Below are positions 15,751 to 24,619 of a stretch of DNA of 56,895 nt, one piece after another. The translations under genes were made by a program, and so were the position numbers. This stretch comes from Bacteroidales bacterium (GTDB lineage: Bacteria > Bacteroidota > Bacteroidia > Bacteroidales > UBA932): NCBI GenBank assembly GCA_017631435.1, contig JAGBTG010000001.1, forward strand, positions 1 to 56,895, written 5' to 3'. The notes under the pieces are model-generated. The model had not been told where the DNA came from. It ran no database searches and worked only from the letters and a program-made list of their open reading frames with translations. Numbering within the stretch: the first letter of the stretch is position 1; the number at the start of each line of letters is the position of its first letter.

Positions 15751-18651
15751 TTACCGCCTTGGCAATCCCTCGTAGCAAATGGTGCCGCCGGCATCGCCGC
15801 CACCGGGGCCGAGTTCAATCTCCCAGTCGGCTGAGGCCACAACATCCTGGTTGTGCTCAACAACAATGATTGAATGGCCACGCTCAACAAGGGCGTTGAA
15901 TGCGGCAAGAAGTTTCTTAATATCGTGGAAATGCAGACCGGTGGTGGGCTCATCAAAAATGAAAAGCGTAGGGCCGGCAACGGCGCCCTTGCCGCCGGAA
16001 TCCTTGCTCAGGAACTGGGCAAGCTTCACCCTCTGGCTCTCACCACCGCTGAGGCTGCTGCTGCTTTGGCCCAGCTGCACGTAGCCCAAGCCAACATCAT
16101 CCAGAATCTGCAACTTGGCAGCAATCTTCTTGGCCAACGGCTCCTTCTGAGAGCCAAAAAATGCAATTGCCTCCTCCACACTCATATCAAGCACCTCATT
16201 GATGCTCTTGCCCTGATACTTCACCTCCAGCACTGCAGGCTTGAACCTTTTTCCGCCGCACTCCTCGCACACCATCTTAATGTCTGCCATAAACTGCATA
16301 GGGATGGTAATCATACCCTCGCCCAAACACTGCGGACACCTTCCGCCATCAATATTGAAAGAAAAATGTGAATGTCCAAAGCCGTTCACCTTGGCATACT
16401 GCTGCTCGGAATAAAGTTTGCGGATATCATCGTAAATCTTCAGATAAGTAACCGGATTTGAGCGGGAACTCTTGCCAATGGGGTTCTGGTCTACAAACTC
16501 CACCCCCGAAAGCCTGTCAAGATCACCCTTCAGCTCCTTGAATGCCCCCGGCTTGAGTCCGAACTGCTGGAAATGCCTTGCCAGCGCCGGGTACAGGGTA
16601 TCCCCAATAAGGGTAGACTTTCCGCTGCCGCTCACACCCGTAATGGCAACAATCACCCCAAGAGGGAACTTCATCGAAACATTCTTGAGGTTGTGCTCCA
16701 TAGCCCCACAAATTTCCACAGCATGCTTCCACTCCCTCTTCTTTCCGGAAATGTCAATCTTCTTTATTCCCGACAGATAATCAATTGTAAGTGACCCGCT
16801 GGAAGCCGTATCCCCCTCCTTGCGCCCCTTGAGGGCCGCAGCAATTCCCTCCTCTACAGAACCCTGATACACAACTTCACCACCGTTCACACCTGCGTAC
16901 GGACCAATATCTATAAGTTCATCTGCAGAGCGGATAATCTCCTCGTCGTGCTCCACAATGAGCACCGTATTTCCCAAATCCCTCAAATCCTTTATTACGG
17001 AAATTAGTTTGCCGGTATCCTTGTGGTGAAGTCCAATACTCGGCTCATCCAGAATATACAATGAACCCACCAGACTGCTACCCAGCGAACTCACCAGATT
17101 AATTCTCTGGCTCTCTCCGCCGCTCAGGGTATTTGCATGGCGGCTCAGGGTAAGATACCCAAGCCCCACATTCTCTATATAATTCAGACGGCTGCAAATC
17201 TCCTTTATTGCCCTCTCCGCAACAGCCGCATCATATTTGTCAAGTACCAGATCCTTTAAAAACTCATTCAAGGAAGTGATGCTCATATCCATCAGCTCTA
17301 TGATGGTCTTCCCTCCAATCTTCACATAGGAAGCCTCCTTACGCAAGCGGCTCCCTTCACACTCCCTGCACACTGTCTTGCCGGAATATCTGGCAAGCAG
17401 GTACTTGTACTGTATCTTGTAGCGCATGGTCTCCACCATCTCAAAAAACGGGGTGATTCCCATGAACTGGTTGTTTCCGTTCCAAAGGAGTTTCTTCTGC
17501 TCCTTGGTGAGCTCCGCATATGGCTTGTGGATAGGAAATCCAAACTTATGGGCAACCATAATGAACTCCTTCTGGAACTTGCCCATCACCTCGCCTCTCC
17601 AGCAGGCAATGGCCCCCTCATATACCGATAGCGAGGCATTTGGAACCACCAAGCTCTCATCAATGCCAATCATGCTGCCGTAACCTCCGCACACCGGACA
17701 CGCCCCCACAGGGTTATTGTAACTGAACAGCAGTTCTGTAGGCTTTTCAAAGCGGATACCGTCAGCCTCAAACAGATTTGAGAAACTGTGGATGGAAACC
17801 TCACCTGCACGCCCCTTCTGAATGGCCACAACAAGTTTTCCGCCCCCCTCATTGAAGGCAGTCTGCACAGAATCCATAAGACGGGTATAATCCTCCTCCG
17901 CCAACCCCGCATTTGAAGCAGTCTCCTGAACAACGGCAACATCAATGGCGCCAGCCGCACCAGTGCCAGAAGCATCAGAGCCAGCCGCCACCAAATACCT
18001 GTCAACCATAATGTACAGCGGCTCTCCCGCAAAGGTTTCCACATCCTGCAGCACCGAATCGAGCCTTACCATACCTTTCTCCGCAGAGAAAAGTCGGGAG
18101 TAACCGGCATCCTTCACCGAAAGGAGCTTCTCCACCTTATTTGGGTTCTCCACCCAGTCAATTTCCGCGAGGATATAAGCAGTAATGTTGTCGGGACCAT
18201 CATTTTTAATCTTCCCGATGAATTCAACCACATCATTTGCCGTATGGCACTTCACCTCCTCGCCGGTAATTGGGGAATAGGTGCGGCCTATCTTGGTAAA
18301 AAGGAGTCTCAGATAATCATAGATTTCCGTTGTGGTACCCACTGTTGAACGGGGATTGCGGGTGTTTACCTTCTGCTCAATTGCTATGGCAGGGGGGATT
18401 CCCTCAATCTTGTCCACCGCCGGTTTCTGCATACGCCCAAGGAACTGGCGGGCAAATGAAGAGAGGCTCTCTGCAAAACGGCGCTGCCCCTCCGCAAAGA
18501 GGGTATCAAAAGCAAGCGAAGATTTTCCGCTGCCGCTCAAACCGCTCATCACCACCAGTTTGCCGCGTGGTATCTTAAGATCAATCCCTTTTAGGTTGTT
18601 GGCTCTCGCCCCTTTTATATAGATATATTCCTGTTTCTTTTTTCCACTCAT
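15751..18651 (-). CDS. uvrA: Excinuclease ABC subunit A
   Basis: A 966-residue UvrA, the damage-sensing ATPase of nucleotide excision repair. Two ABC modules are visible: Walker A GLSGSGKSSLAFDTL (about 37-51) and GVSGSGKSTLIGDTL, and two LSGGESQR signatures. The zinc-binding CxxC pairs are CPVCGG, CRECEG, CPQCLG and CEECGG. An insertion rich in Ala/Gly/Ser near residues 222-245 is a loop of low conservation. It lies 11 bp downstream of the RelA/SpoT-like gene in one string with uvrB. Confidence 0.96.
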   Translation of the reverse strand: MSGKKKQEYIYIKGARANNLKGIDLKIPRGKLVVMSGLSGSGKSSLAFDTLFAEGQRRFAESLSSFARQFLGRMQKPAVDKIEGIPPAIAIEQKVNTRNPRSTVGTTTEIYDYLRLLFTKIGRTYSPITGEEVKCHTANDVVEFIGKIKNDGPDNITAYILAEIDWVENPNKVEKLLSVKDAGYSRLFSAEKGMVRLDSVLQDVETFAGEPLYIMVDRYLVAAGSDASGTGAAGAIDVAVVQETASNAGLAEEDYTRLMDSVQTAFNEGGGKLVVAIQKGRAGEVSIHSFSNLFEADGIRFEKPTELLFSYNNPVGACPVCGGYGSMIGIDESLVVPNASLSVYEGAIACWRGEVMGKFQKEFIMVAHKFGFPIHKPYAELTKEQKKLLWNGNNQFMGITPFFEMVETMRYKIQYKYLLARYSGKTVCRECEGSRLRKEASYVKIGGKTIIELMDMSITSLNEFLKDLVLDKYDAAVAERAIKEICSRLNYIENVGLGYLTLSRHANTLSGGESQRINLVSSLGSSLVGSLYILDEPSIGLHHKDTGKLISVIKDLRDLGNTVLIVEHDEEIIRSADELIDIGPYAGVNGGEVVYQGSVEEGIAAALKGRKEGDTASSGSLTIDYLSGIKKIDISGKKREWKHAVEICGAMEHNLKNVSMKFPLGVIVAITGVSGSGKSTLIGDTLYPALARHFQQFGLKPGAFKELKGDLDRLSGVEFVDQNPIGKSSRSNPVTYLKIYDDIRKLYSEQQYAKVNGFGHSHFSFNIDGGRCPQCLGEGMITIPMQFMADIKMVCEECGGKRFKPAVLEVKYQGKSINEVLDMSVEEAIAFFGSQKEPLAKKIAAKLQILDDVGLGYVQLGQSSSSLSGGESQRVKLAQFLSKDSGGKGAVAGPTLFIFDEPTTGLHFHDIKKLLAAFNALVERGHSIIVVEHNQDVVASADWEIELGPGGGDAGGTICYEGLPRR

Positions 18652-18662
18652 CTCACTACCTC

Positions 18663-20816
18663 CTACTTCTGGCTTGTCCTTAACACTGTCTTAACCTCCC
18701 TTATCTTCCTCAGGGCAGATGTGACCCTGTCCAAATGGGCATTGTTTCCTACCGAGATTCCAATCTCGGCCACAAACTCAAGCATATTGCCCGGCTTGCG
18801 TCTCTCTGTAATATTGAAAGACCTCATTGAAGCCTCCTGTTTGGTGATGCACTCTATCAGCTGTGCACCTATTGAGGTATCACCGTCACCTATAATCCTC
18901 AAACCGGTCTGGAACTGGGTGGTGTTGGATACCTGTCTCCATTTCACTTTCTGGAGCCTGTAAGGGTATTTCTCAATGAGCCTTGAGGCATTGGGGCAAG
19001 ATATCCTGTGGATCTTTATGCCACCTGTTGCCGATACAAACCCGAACACATCATCTCCAAAGATAGGGTTGCAGCACTTGGCCATTGAAAAACTTATATT
19101 GTTCAGTTTATCACTGATAATCAGGTAGTCTCCGTCAGATGACCTGCTTTTTTGCTTGGCTGCAGGTTTCTCCGGTTTGCTGTCGGGAAGAACATTCTCT
19201 TCTTCTTCACCCTTTGTGAGGAAATCCTTCAACTGCAGAAGGTCTATCTTCTCCTGATAGATTGCCAGGAACACCTCCGCAGAGGCCTTCATTCTGTAGT
19301 GCTTGGCTATATCTGCAAGGACATCGTCGTTGAGCTCCAGTTTCCAGTTCTTCATGCGGCGCTCCAGCATCTCGCGGCCAAGTTTCATGAGTTTGTTCTC
19401 CTCTTCCTTCAGCTTGGCCTTGATGCGGTTGCGGGCTTTTGAAGAGACAACAATCTTCAGCCAGTCGGCAGAAGGTTTCTGGTTCTTGTTGCTCATGATC
19501 TCCACCACATCTCCGGTATGCAGTTCATCCTTGATGGATGCTATCTTGCCGTTCACTTTGGCGCCGGAGCATTTCACACCCAGGTTTGAGTGGATATTGA
19601 AGGCAAAATCCAGCACGCTGGCCCCCTTAGGGAGCTGTTTGAGGTCGCCGTCGGGAGTAAATACAAATATCTCGTCAAGTTCCTTCTGAACAGCATTGGT
19701 GTATGTGCTCGGGTCTGAACTCTCCAGCATCGCCTTCACCCCTTTAAGCCACTCGTCAAGGCCGTGCACGCTCTTTATCCCCTTGTAGCTCCAGTGCGAG
19801 GCGTGGCCGTTCTCTGCCATCTCGTCCATACGCACCGTACGGATCTGCACCTCAATGTGGGTACCCTCACTGTTCTCCACGGTGGTGTGCAAAGACTCAT
19901 AACCGTTGGGTTTTGGATTGGTGATCCAGTCCCGGAGCCTCTTTACATCCGGCTTGTACTCCTGGGTTACGCGGGAGTAAACCTCCCAGCAGTAGTCGTG
20001 CTCCTTCTCAAGGGGCACATCCAGGATAAACCTCATTGCAAAAACGTCATAGACACCCTCAAACGGCACATTCTGCTTCTGCATCTTCTTCCAGATAGAG
20101 TATGCGGTCTTGGTACGCACTTTAAGCTTGTATTTGATTCCGCTCTCTTTCAACGACTGCTCCAAAGGCTTCACAAACTCCTGAGCCAGTTTCTCCCTAT
20201 CCTTCTCCGTAGCCTTAAGCTTGTTGGTAATGGCACGATAGTTCTCCGGATCTGAGTGCTTGAAGTAAAGGTCCTCCAGCTCGCTCTTGAGGTTGTACAT
20301 TCCCAACTGGTGGGCCAACGGGATATAGAGCATGATTGTCTCGGTAACCTTGCGCATGATGCTGCTCTTTGGAAAGATATCAAGGTTACGCATAATCTCC
20401 AGCCTGTCTGCCAGTTTGATGAGGGTTACCCTTGGGTCCTTTGAATATGAAACAATCAGTTTCCTGTAGTTCTCCGCCTGGAGTCTGGTATCTTTTGGGG
20501 TTATTCCCGATATCCTGTTCAATCCCTCAACCATGGTGATGATCTCTGCAGAGTACCCTCTGGCAACCTCCTGCAAACGTTCATCATTTCCCCTGGTAGC
20601 CTCATGCAGGAACACTGCAGCCACCGCCTCCGGCATAAGACCTATCTCGTTTGCCACAATGAGTGCCACACCCAGAGGGTGTTCAATGAACGGATGGCCA
20701 TTGCCCCTGAGTTGTCCATCAAGTTCCTGATATGCAAACCTGTATGCCTTCTCTACCAAATCCCTCTGCTCAACTGAGCAGTTCTGTAAAATGCTGTTCA
20801 AACTCTCCGGTATCAT
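18663..20816 (-). CDS. relA: RelA/SpoT-family (p)ppGpp synthetase with degenerate hydrolase site
   Basis: A 717-residue long RSH protein: HD domain (about 20-160), synthetase (about 220-340), TGS (about 375-435) and C-terminal ACT (about 640-715). Synthetase motifs look intact: RTKTAYSIWKKM, VYDVFAMRF, NPKPNGYESLHTTV and EVQIRT. The hydrolase motif is not: His46 (IEHP) and His71 are present, but the usual HDxxED reads HEATRG (residues 71-76), and LADRLHNMR reads LADRLEIMR. A synthetase-only, RelA-type role is therefore inferred. It lies between uvrB (7 bp upstream) and uvrA (11 bp downstream), so alarmone synthesis and excision repair are probably co-transcribed. Confidence 0.93.
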   Translation of the reverse strand: MIPESLNSILQNCSVEQRDLVEKAYRFAYQELDGQLRGNGHPFIEHPLGVALIVANEIGLMPEAVAAVFLHEATRGNDERLQEVARGYSAEIITMVEGLNRISGITPKDTRLQAENYRKLIVSYSKDPRVTLIKLADRLEIMRNLDIFPKSSIMRKVTETIMLYIPLAHQLGMYNLKSELEDLYFKHSDPENYRAITNKLKATEKDREKLAQEFVKPLEQSLKESGIKYKLKVRTKTAYSIWKKMQKQNVPFEGVYDVFAMRFILDVPLEKEHDYCWEVYSRVTQEYKPDVKRLRDWITNPKPNGYESLHTTVENSEGTHIEVQIRTVRMDEMAENGHASHWSYKGIKSVHGLDEWLKGVKAMLESSDPSTYTNAVQKELDEIFVFTPDGDLKQLPKGASVLDFAFNIHSNLGVKCSGAKVNGKIASIKDELHTGDVVEIMSNKNQKPSADWLKIVVSSKARNRIKAKLKEEENKLMKLGREMLERRMKNWKLELNDDVLADIAKHYRMKASAEVFLAIYQEKIDLLQLKDFLTKGEEEENVLPDSKPEKPAAKQKSRSSDGDYLIISDKLNNISFSMAKCCNPIFGDDVFGFVSATGGIKIHRISCPNASRLIEKYPYRLQKVKWRQVSNTTQFQTGLRIIGDGDTSIGAQLIECITKQEASMRSFNITERRKPGNMLEFVAEIGISVGNNAHLDRVTSALRKIREVKTVLRTSQK

Positions 20817-20823
20817 AATCGCC

Positions 20824-22827
20824 TCACTTTTTAGAAATCAATTCTCCCAAATATTTCATTTCATCCCTGAATTTGGCCGCACGCATAAAATCAAGCTCTG
20901 CGGCAGCCTTCTCCATCTCTTTCTTTGCACTTGCATATGCTTTCTGCAACTGCTCCTTGCTCATGTTCTGCACTACAGGGTCCTGCAGAACATTCATCTT
21001 TTCTGGTTCCTCGGCATATCCTACACCTGCCGGAACCCTATCCAATACATTCCTCTCTTTCTTGAGCACCTGGGTAGGGACAATGCCGTTCACCCTGTTG
21101 TACTCCATCTGCTTCTCCCTGCGGCGGTTGGTCTCGTCAATGGTACGCTTCATGCTCTTTGTAATTGTATCTGCGTACATTATCACCAGACCATTTATAT
21201 TGCGGGCTGCACGTCCGGCTGTCTGTGTAAGGGCCGTCTCGCTGCGCAGGAAGCCCTCCTTGTCTGCATCCAGGATTGCCACCAGCGACACTTGCGGCAG
21301 ATCCAGTCCCTCCCTCAGAAGGTTTACACCAATCAGCACATCAAACCTTCCCGCCTGAAAATCCTCTATAATTTCAATCCTCTCCATTGTATCCACATCC
21401 GAGTGGATATAACGGCACCGGATATACATCTTCTGCAAATATTTGTCCAGTTCCTCGGCCATCCTCTTGGTAAGGGTTGTAACCAGCACCCTCTCATCCT
21501 TCTCCACCCTAATCTGAATCTCCTCCAGAAGATCATCAATCTGGTCTGCCGTAGGCCTCACCTCAATAGGAGGTTCCAGCAAGCCTGTAGGCCTTACCAC
21601 CTGCTCCACAATCACTCCTCCACTCTTTTCCAGCTCGTATGGCGCCGGAGTGGCACTCACAAACACCGTCTGGCGGCTCAGGCTCTCAAATTCGTCAAAC
21701 TTCAGCGGACGGTTGTCTGCCGCTGCCGGAAGCCTGAATCCATACTCTATCAATGTATCCTTGCGGGATCGGTCCCCTCCGTACATCGCCCTTATCTGCG
21801 GAATTGTAACATGGCTCTCATCAATGAACGTTACAAAATCGTCGGGAAAATAATCCAGAAGACAGAACGGGCGGGTTCCGGCGCTTCGGCCGTCGAAGTA
21901 GCGGGAATAGTTCTCAATGCCTGAGCAGTAGCCTATCTCCTTAATCATCTCAAGATCGTACTCCACCCTCTGCTTGAGCCTCTTGGCCTCGGCGTGCTTC
22001 TCAATGCTGTGCAGGAACTCGCACTGGCGGGTAAGGTCCTCCTGGATGTTCCACACCGCACTCTTTATCCTCTCCTTGGTGGTACTGAAGATGTTTGCCG
22101 GAAAGATTGCAATCTCATCCACAAACTCCAATGTACCGCCGCTTAAAGGGTCGAACATCTCAATCTCCTCAATCTCATCTCCAAAGAAAATTACCCTGCA
22201 CCCTTTGTCTCCATACGCAAGATAAATGTCTATACTGTCTCCCTTTACCCTGAAAGTTCCCCTCTTGAACTCCACATCATTGCGGGAATAGAGGCTGTCC
22301 ACCAGCTTGTAGAGGAACTGCGTACGGGCCATCACCTGCCCCACCTTAATCCTCACCGTATTGGAATGGAAATCAGCAGGGTTGCCAATACCGTACAGGC
22401 AGGAAACACTGCTCACCACAATCACATCCCTTCTTCCCGATAGCAATGCACTCGAACAGCTCAACCTCAACTTCTCAATCTCATCATTAATGCTCAAGTC
22501 CTTCTCAATGTAGGTATCGGTTACCGGCATATAGGCCTCGGGCTGGTAATAATCGTAGTACGACACAAAATACTCCACCGCATTGTTTGGAAAGAAAGCC
22601 TTGAACTCACCATACAGCTGCGCCGCCAGAGTCTTGTTGTGGCTCAGGATAAGGGCCGGCCTCTGCAGTTTCTCAATCACATTGGCCATAGTGAAGGTCT
22701 TGCCGGAACCGGTAACTCCCAAAAGGGTTACCGCCTCCTGCCCCTCCTGTATGGCCTTTGCAATCTCGCGGATTGCTGCAGGCTGGTCGCCCGTAGGCTT
22801 GTATGGTGATTCAATCTTAAAATCCAT
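20824..22827 (-). CDS. uvrB: Excinuclease ABC subunit B
   Basis: A 667-residue UvrB, the helicase-like subunit that verifies damage and loads UvrC. Visible: Walker A GVTGSGKTFTM (about 38-48), the beta-hairpin SYYDYYQPEAYMP, the DESH box (FIDESHVTIPQ), motif VI QTAGRAARN, and a C-terminal UVR domain that contacts UvrC (about 625-665). It lies 32 bp downstream of the amidase gene with no terminator between; relA-like and uvrA follow. A YGTCGGGAD word stands 3 nt upstream of its start. Confidence 0.96.
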   Translation of the reverse strand: MDFKIESPYKPTGDQPAAIREIAKAIQEGQEAVTLLGVTGSGKTFTMANVIEKLQRPALILSHNKTLAAQLYGEFKAFFPNNAVEYFVSYYDYYQPEAYMPVTDTYIEKDLSINDEIEKLRLSCSSALLSGRRDVIVVSSVSCLYGIGNPADFHSNTVRIKVGQVMARTQFLYKLVDSLYSRNDVEFKRGTFRVKGDSIDIYLAYGDKGCRVIFFGDEIEEIEMFDPLSGGTLEFVDEIAIFPANIFSTTKERIKSAVWNIQEDLTRQCEFLHSIEKHAEAKRLKQRVEYDLEMIKEIGYCSGIENYSRYFDGRSAGTRPFCLLDYFPDDFVTFIDESHVTIPQIRAMYGGDRSRKDTLIEYGFRLPAAADNRPLKFDEFESLSRQTVFVSATPAPYELEKSGGVIVEQVVRPTGLLEPPIEVRPTADQIDDLLEEIQIRVEKDERVLVTTLTKRMAEELDKYLQKMYIRCRYIHSDVDTMERIEIIEDFQAGRFDVLIGVNLLREGLDLPQVSLVAILDADKEGFLRSETALTQTAGRAARNINGLVIMYADTITKSMKRTIDETNRRREKQMEYNRVNGIVPTQVLKKERNVLDRVPAGVGYAEEPEKMNVLQDPVVQNMSKEQLQKAYASAKKEMEKAAAELDFMRAAKFRDEMKYLGELISKK

Positions 22828-22859
22828 TCGTCGGGAAGATTATTATTTTATGGGGTTGG

Positions 22860-24383
22860 CTATTTCTTTGCCTGCCCCTCAAGTATTCTGCACTCTTTAA
22901 TGTAGTCGTTCAAACCTTTTGCCACATTTTCCATCATTGCCTGGCGGAAAGCAGGATCTGCAAGCTGCTCCTCCTCCCATAGGCTTGAGATGAACAGGGT
23001 CTCCACAAGCACGCAAGGGAACTCTGTGATGGCGCTCAATGAGAAATTGAAGTTGCCCACCATACCAAAGTTCTTAACATCCTCCATTGTAAGGAGATAA
23101 CCCAATATATCCTCTGCCAATGGCTTGTAGACGTTGTATCTGTAATATGTGCTTGTACCCAAAGTTGAAAGCGGGCTGCCACCTGCATTGCAGTGGATTG
23201 AGATAACTATATCAGCCTTTTTCTCAATCATCTTGTCCTGTCTCTCACGGATGCTCATCCCCTCATCCTCCTCTCTTGTAAGGACAACCTTTGCACCCTG
23301 CTTCTCAAGGATAGCCTTCAATTTATATGCCATATCAAGGTTCATGTCCTTCTCCTTAAGGCCGCTCAAACCTACCGCACCATTGCTCTGAGGTCCGCCG
23401 TGGCCAGCATCAATTCCAATGGTAAGGTTCTTCAGGTAAAGTTTTTCAGGAACATGCTTGATATCAATGTTAAGGCTGTTGCCGCTGTAGTTTGCACTGA
23501 ATCCCCATGAAGACTTGGTCTTTAGGTAAATGGTAAATCTTGTAACATCAGAATCAATGCTCTCAACATCAATATTGTCTACACTCTTGAGGCCGCTCTT
23601 GTGGGTAAGCCAGTTTGAGTTGCACTGCACTCCGTAAACATCAACCACAATCTTGTGGGGATCTGTGTACTCCTTAACAATGTAAGGCTTCTTGCCCCCT
23701 ATGCCAAGAGACACCCTGTCATAAGAACCCATATTGTATGCAGTTGAACTTCCGCTGAGCACCACATTCTCCTGCATGAAGTCATAACCCTCATTTGCCT
23801 TCCCGACAACATCTACCTGACTCTTTGGTATGTAAGCATATCTGTTCTGCGAAAGCCTTACCCTGTAAAGGTTTGCATTCTCCGCATCTGCATACATCTC
23901 AATCCCCTCAGATAGATAGTTGATCTTTGCACCGCCCAAACGGTCGGTACCGGCACCATAGTTCAAATAAGAGTATTTTTTGCTCTTTACCTTAACACTT
24001 GTAGGGTAAAATTTTGCCTTCTCCTCCTCTGCAGCCTGTTTTGCCTTTGCAGCAGCCTTCTGCTCTTCTGTCAAAGGTTTTCTGGTTTTACTGTAATATA
24101 CGTTGAAACTCTTGCTTTCATTACCGCTTTTTACCTCAATTGGGTTATCACCGGCTGTGAGTTCAAGCTCAACTCCCCAGCTGCCGGTTTTATATGCCTT
24201 AACGGCCTTGCCGTTCACTACAACCTCCGCCTGCGGTGCTGCAAGTCCAAGCACCTGATGTTTAGCCTTATAAACAGTATCAACCTGACCTCTTTTCACC
24301 ACTAGAGTGCCTTCCTGTGCATTAGCACCAAAAGCAATCGCAGACATTGCCGCAACCGCCATATAACTGAAAATTCTTCTCAT
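22860..24383 (-). CDS. N-acetylmuramoyl-L-alanine amidase (Amidase_3) with N-terminal extension
   Basis: A 507-residue exported protein. The start at 24383 begins the signal peptide MRRIFSYMAVAAMSAIAFGA; longer frames add no homology. The N-terminal 280 residues are beta-rich, with an Ala/Lys/Glu helix near 110-125. The catalytic Amidase_3 domain (about 325-500) carries the zinc ligands in IDAGHGG, LKEKDMN and SIHCNA, and the catalytic glutamate in LVETLF. It cleaves the lactyl-amide bond between MurNAc and the stem peptide in cell separation or turnover. First gene of the probable operon with uvrB, relA-like and uvrA. Confidence 0.92.
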   Translation of the reverse strand: MRRIFSYMAVAAMSAIAFGANAQEGTLVVKRGQVDTVYKAKHQVLGLAAPQAEVVVNGKAVKAYKTGSWGVELELTAGDNPIEVKSGNESKSFNVYYSKTRKPLTEEQKAAAKAKQAAEEEKAKFYPTSVKVKSKKYSYLNYGAGTDRLGGAKINYLSEGIEMYADAENANLYRVRLSQNRYAYIPKSQVDVVGKANEGYDFMQENVVLSGSSTAYNMGSYDRVSLGIGGKKPYIVKEYTDPHKIVVDVYGVQCNSNWLTHKSGLKSVDNIDVESIDSDVTRFTIYLKTKSSWGFSANYSGNSLNIDIKHVPEKLYLKNLTIGIDAGHGGPQSNGAVGLSGLKEKDMNLDMAYKLKAILEKQGAKVVLTREEDEGMSIRERQDKMIEKKADIVISIHCNAGGSPLSTLGTSTYYRYNVYKPLAEDILGYLLTMEDVKNFGMVGNFNFSLSAITEFPCVLVETLFISSLWEEEQLADPAFRQAMMENVAKGLNDYIKECRILEGQAKK

Positions 24384-24447
24384 ATCTGTTCTGATTTTTA
24401 AACCGGGTAAATTTACAAAAAATTCACCCCTTTGCCAAACGGAACGC

Positions 24448-24562
24448 ATCCTTGTTACAAAACATCCTCATTCCGCACCCATTTCCGGGACAAAATCTCC
24501 CGCGTCTGCAAAACATCCCGGAAATACCCCGAAAACCAGGACAAAATACCCCCGCAGCAGCA
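24448..24562. repeat. Degenerate relative of the 15.3-kb tandem repeats
   Basis: CAAAACATCC recurs near 24456 and 24509, about 53 bp apart, alternating with GGGACAAAAT-like and AGGACAAAAT segments. This mirrors the alternating AACATCC / GTGGAGGAAAT halves of the array at 15316-15712, and it has the same placement between the 3' end of one minus-strand gene and the 5' end of the next. Confidence 0.45.
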
Positions 24563-24619
24563 AAAAAAAGAGATGACGCCCCGCAGGCCGCCATCTCCAT
24601 ATCTGTCGGGAAGAAAAAA

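Noticed and set aside
15345-15980. Open frames on both strands across the 102-bp repeats
   Set aside because: Both are produced by the repeat period being a multiple of three, have no ribosome-binding site or known domain, and run into uvrA codons.
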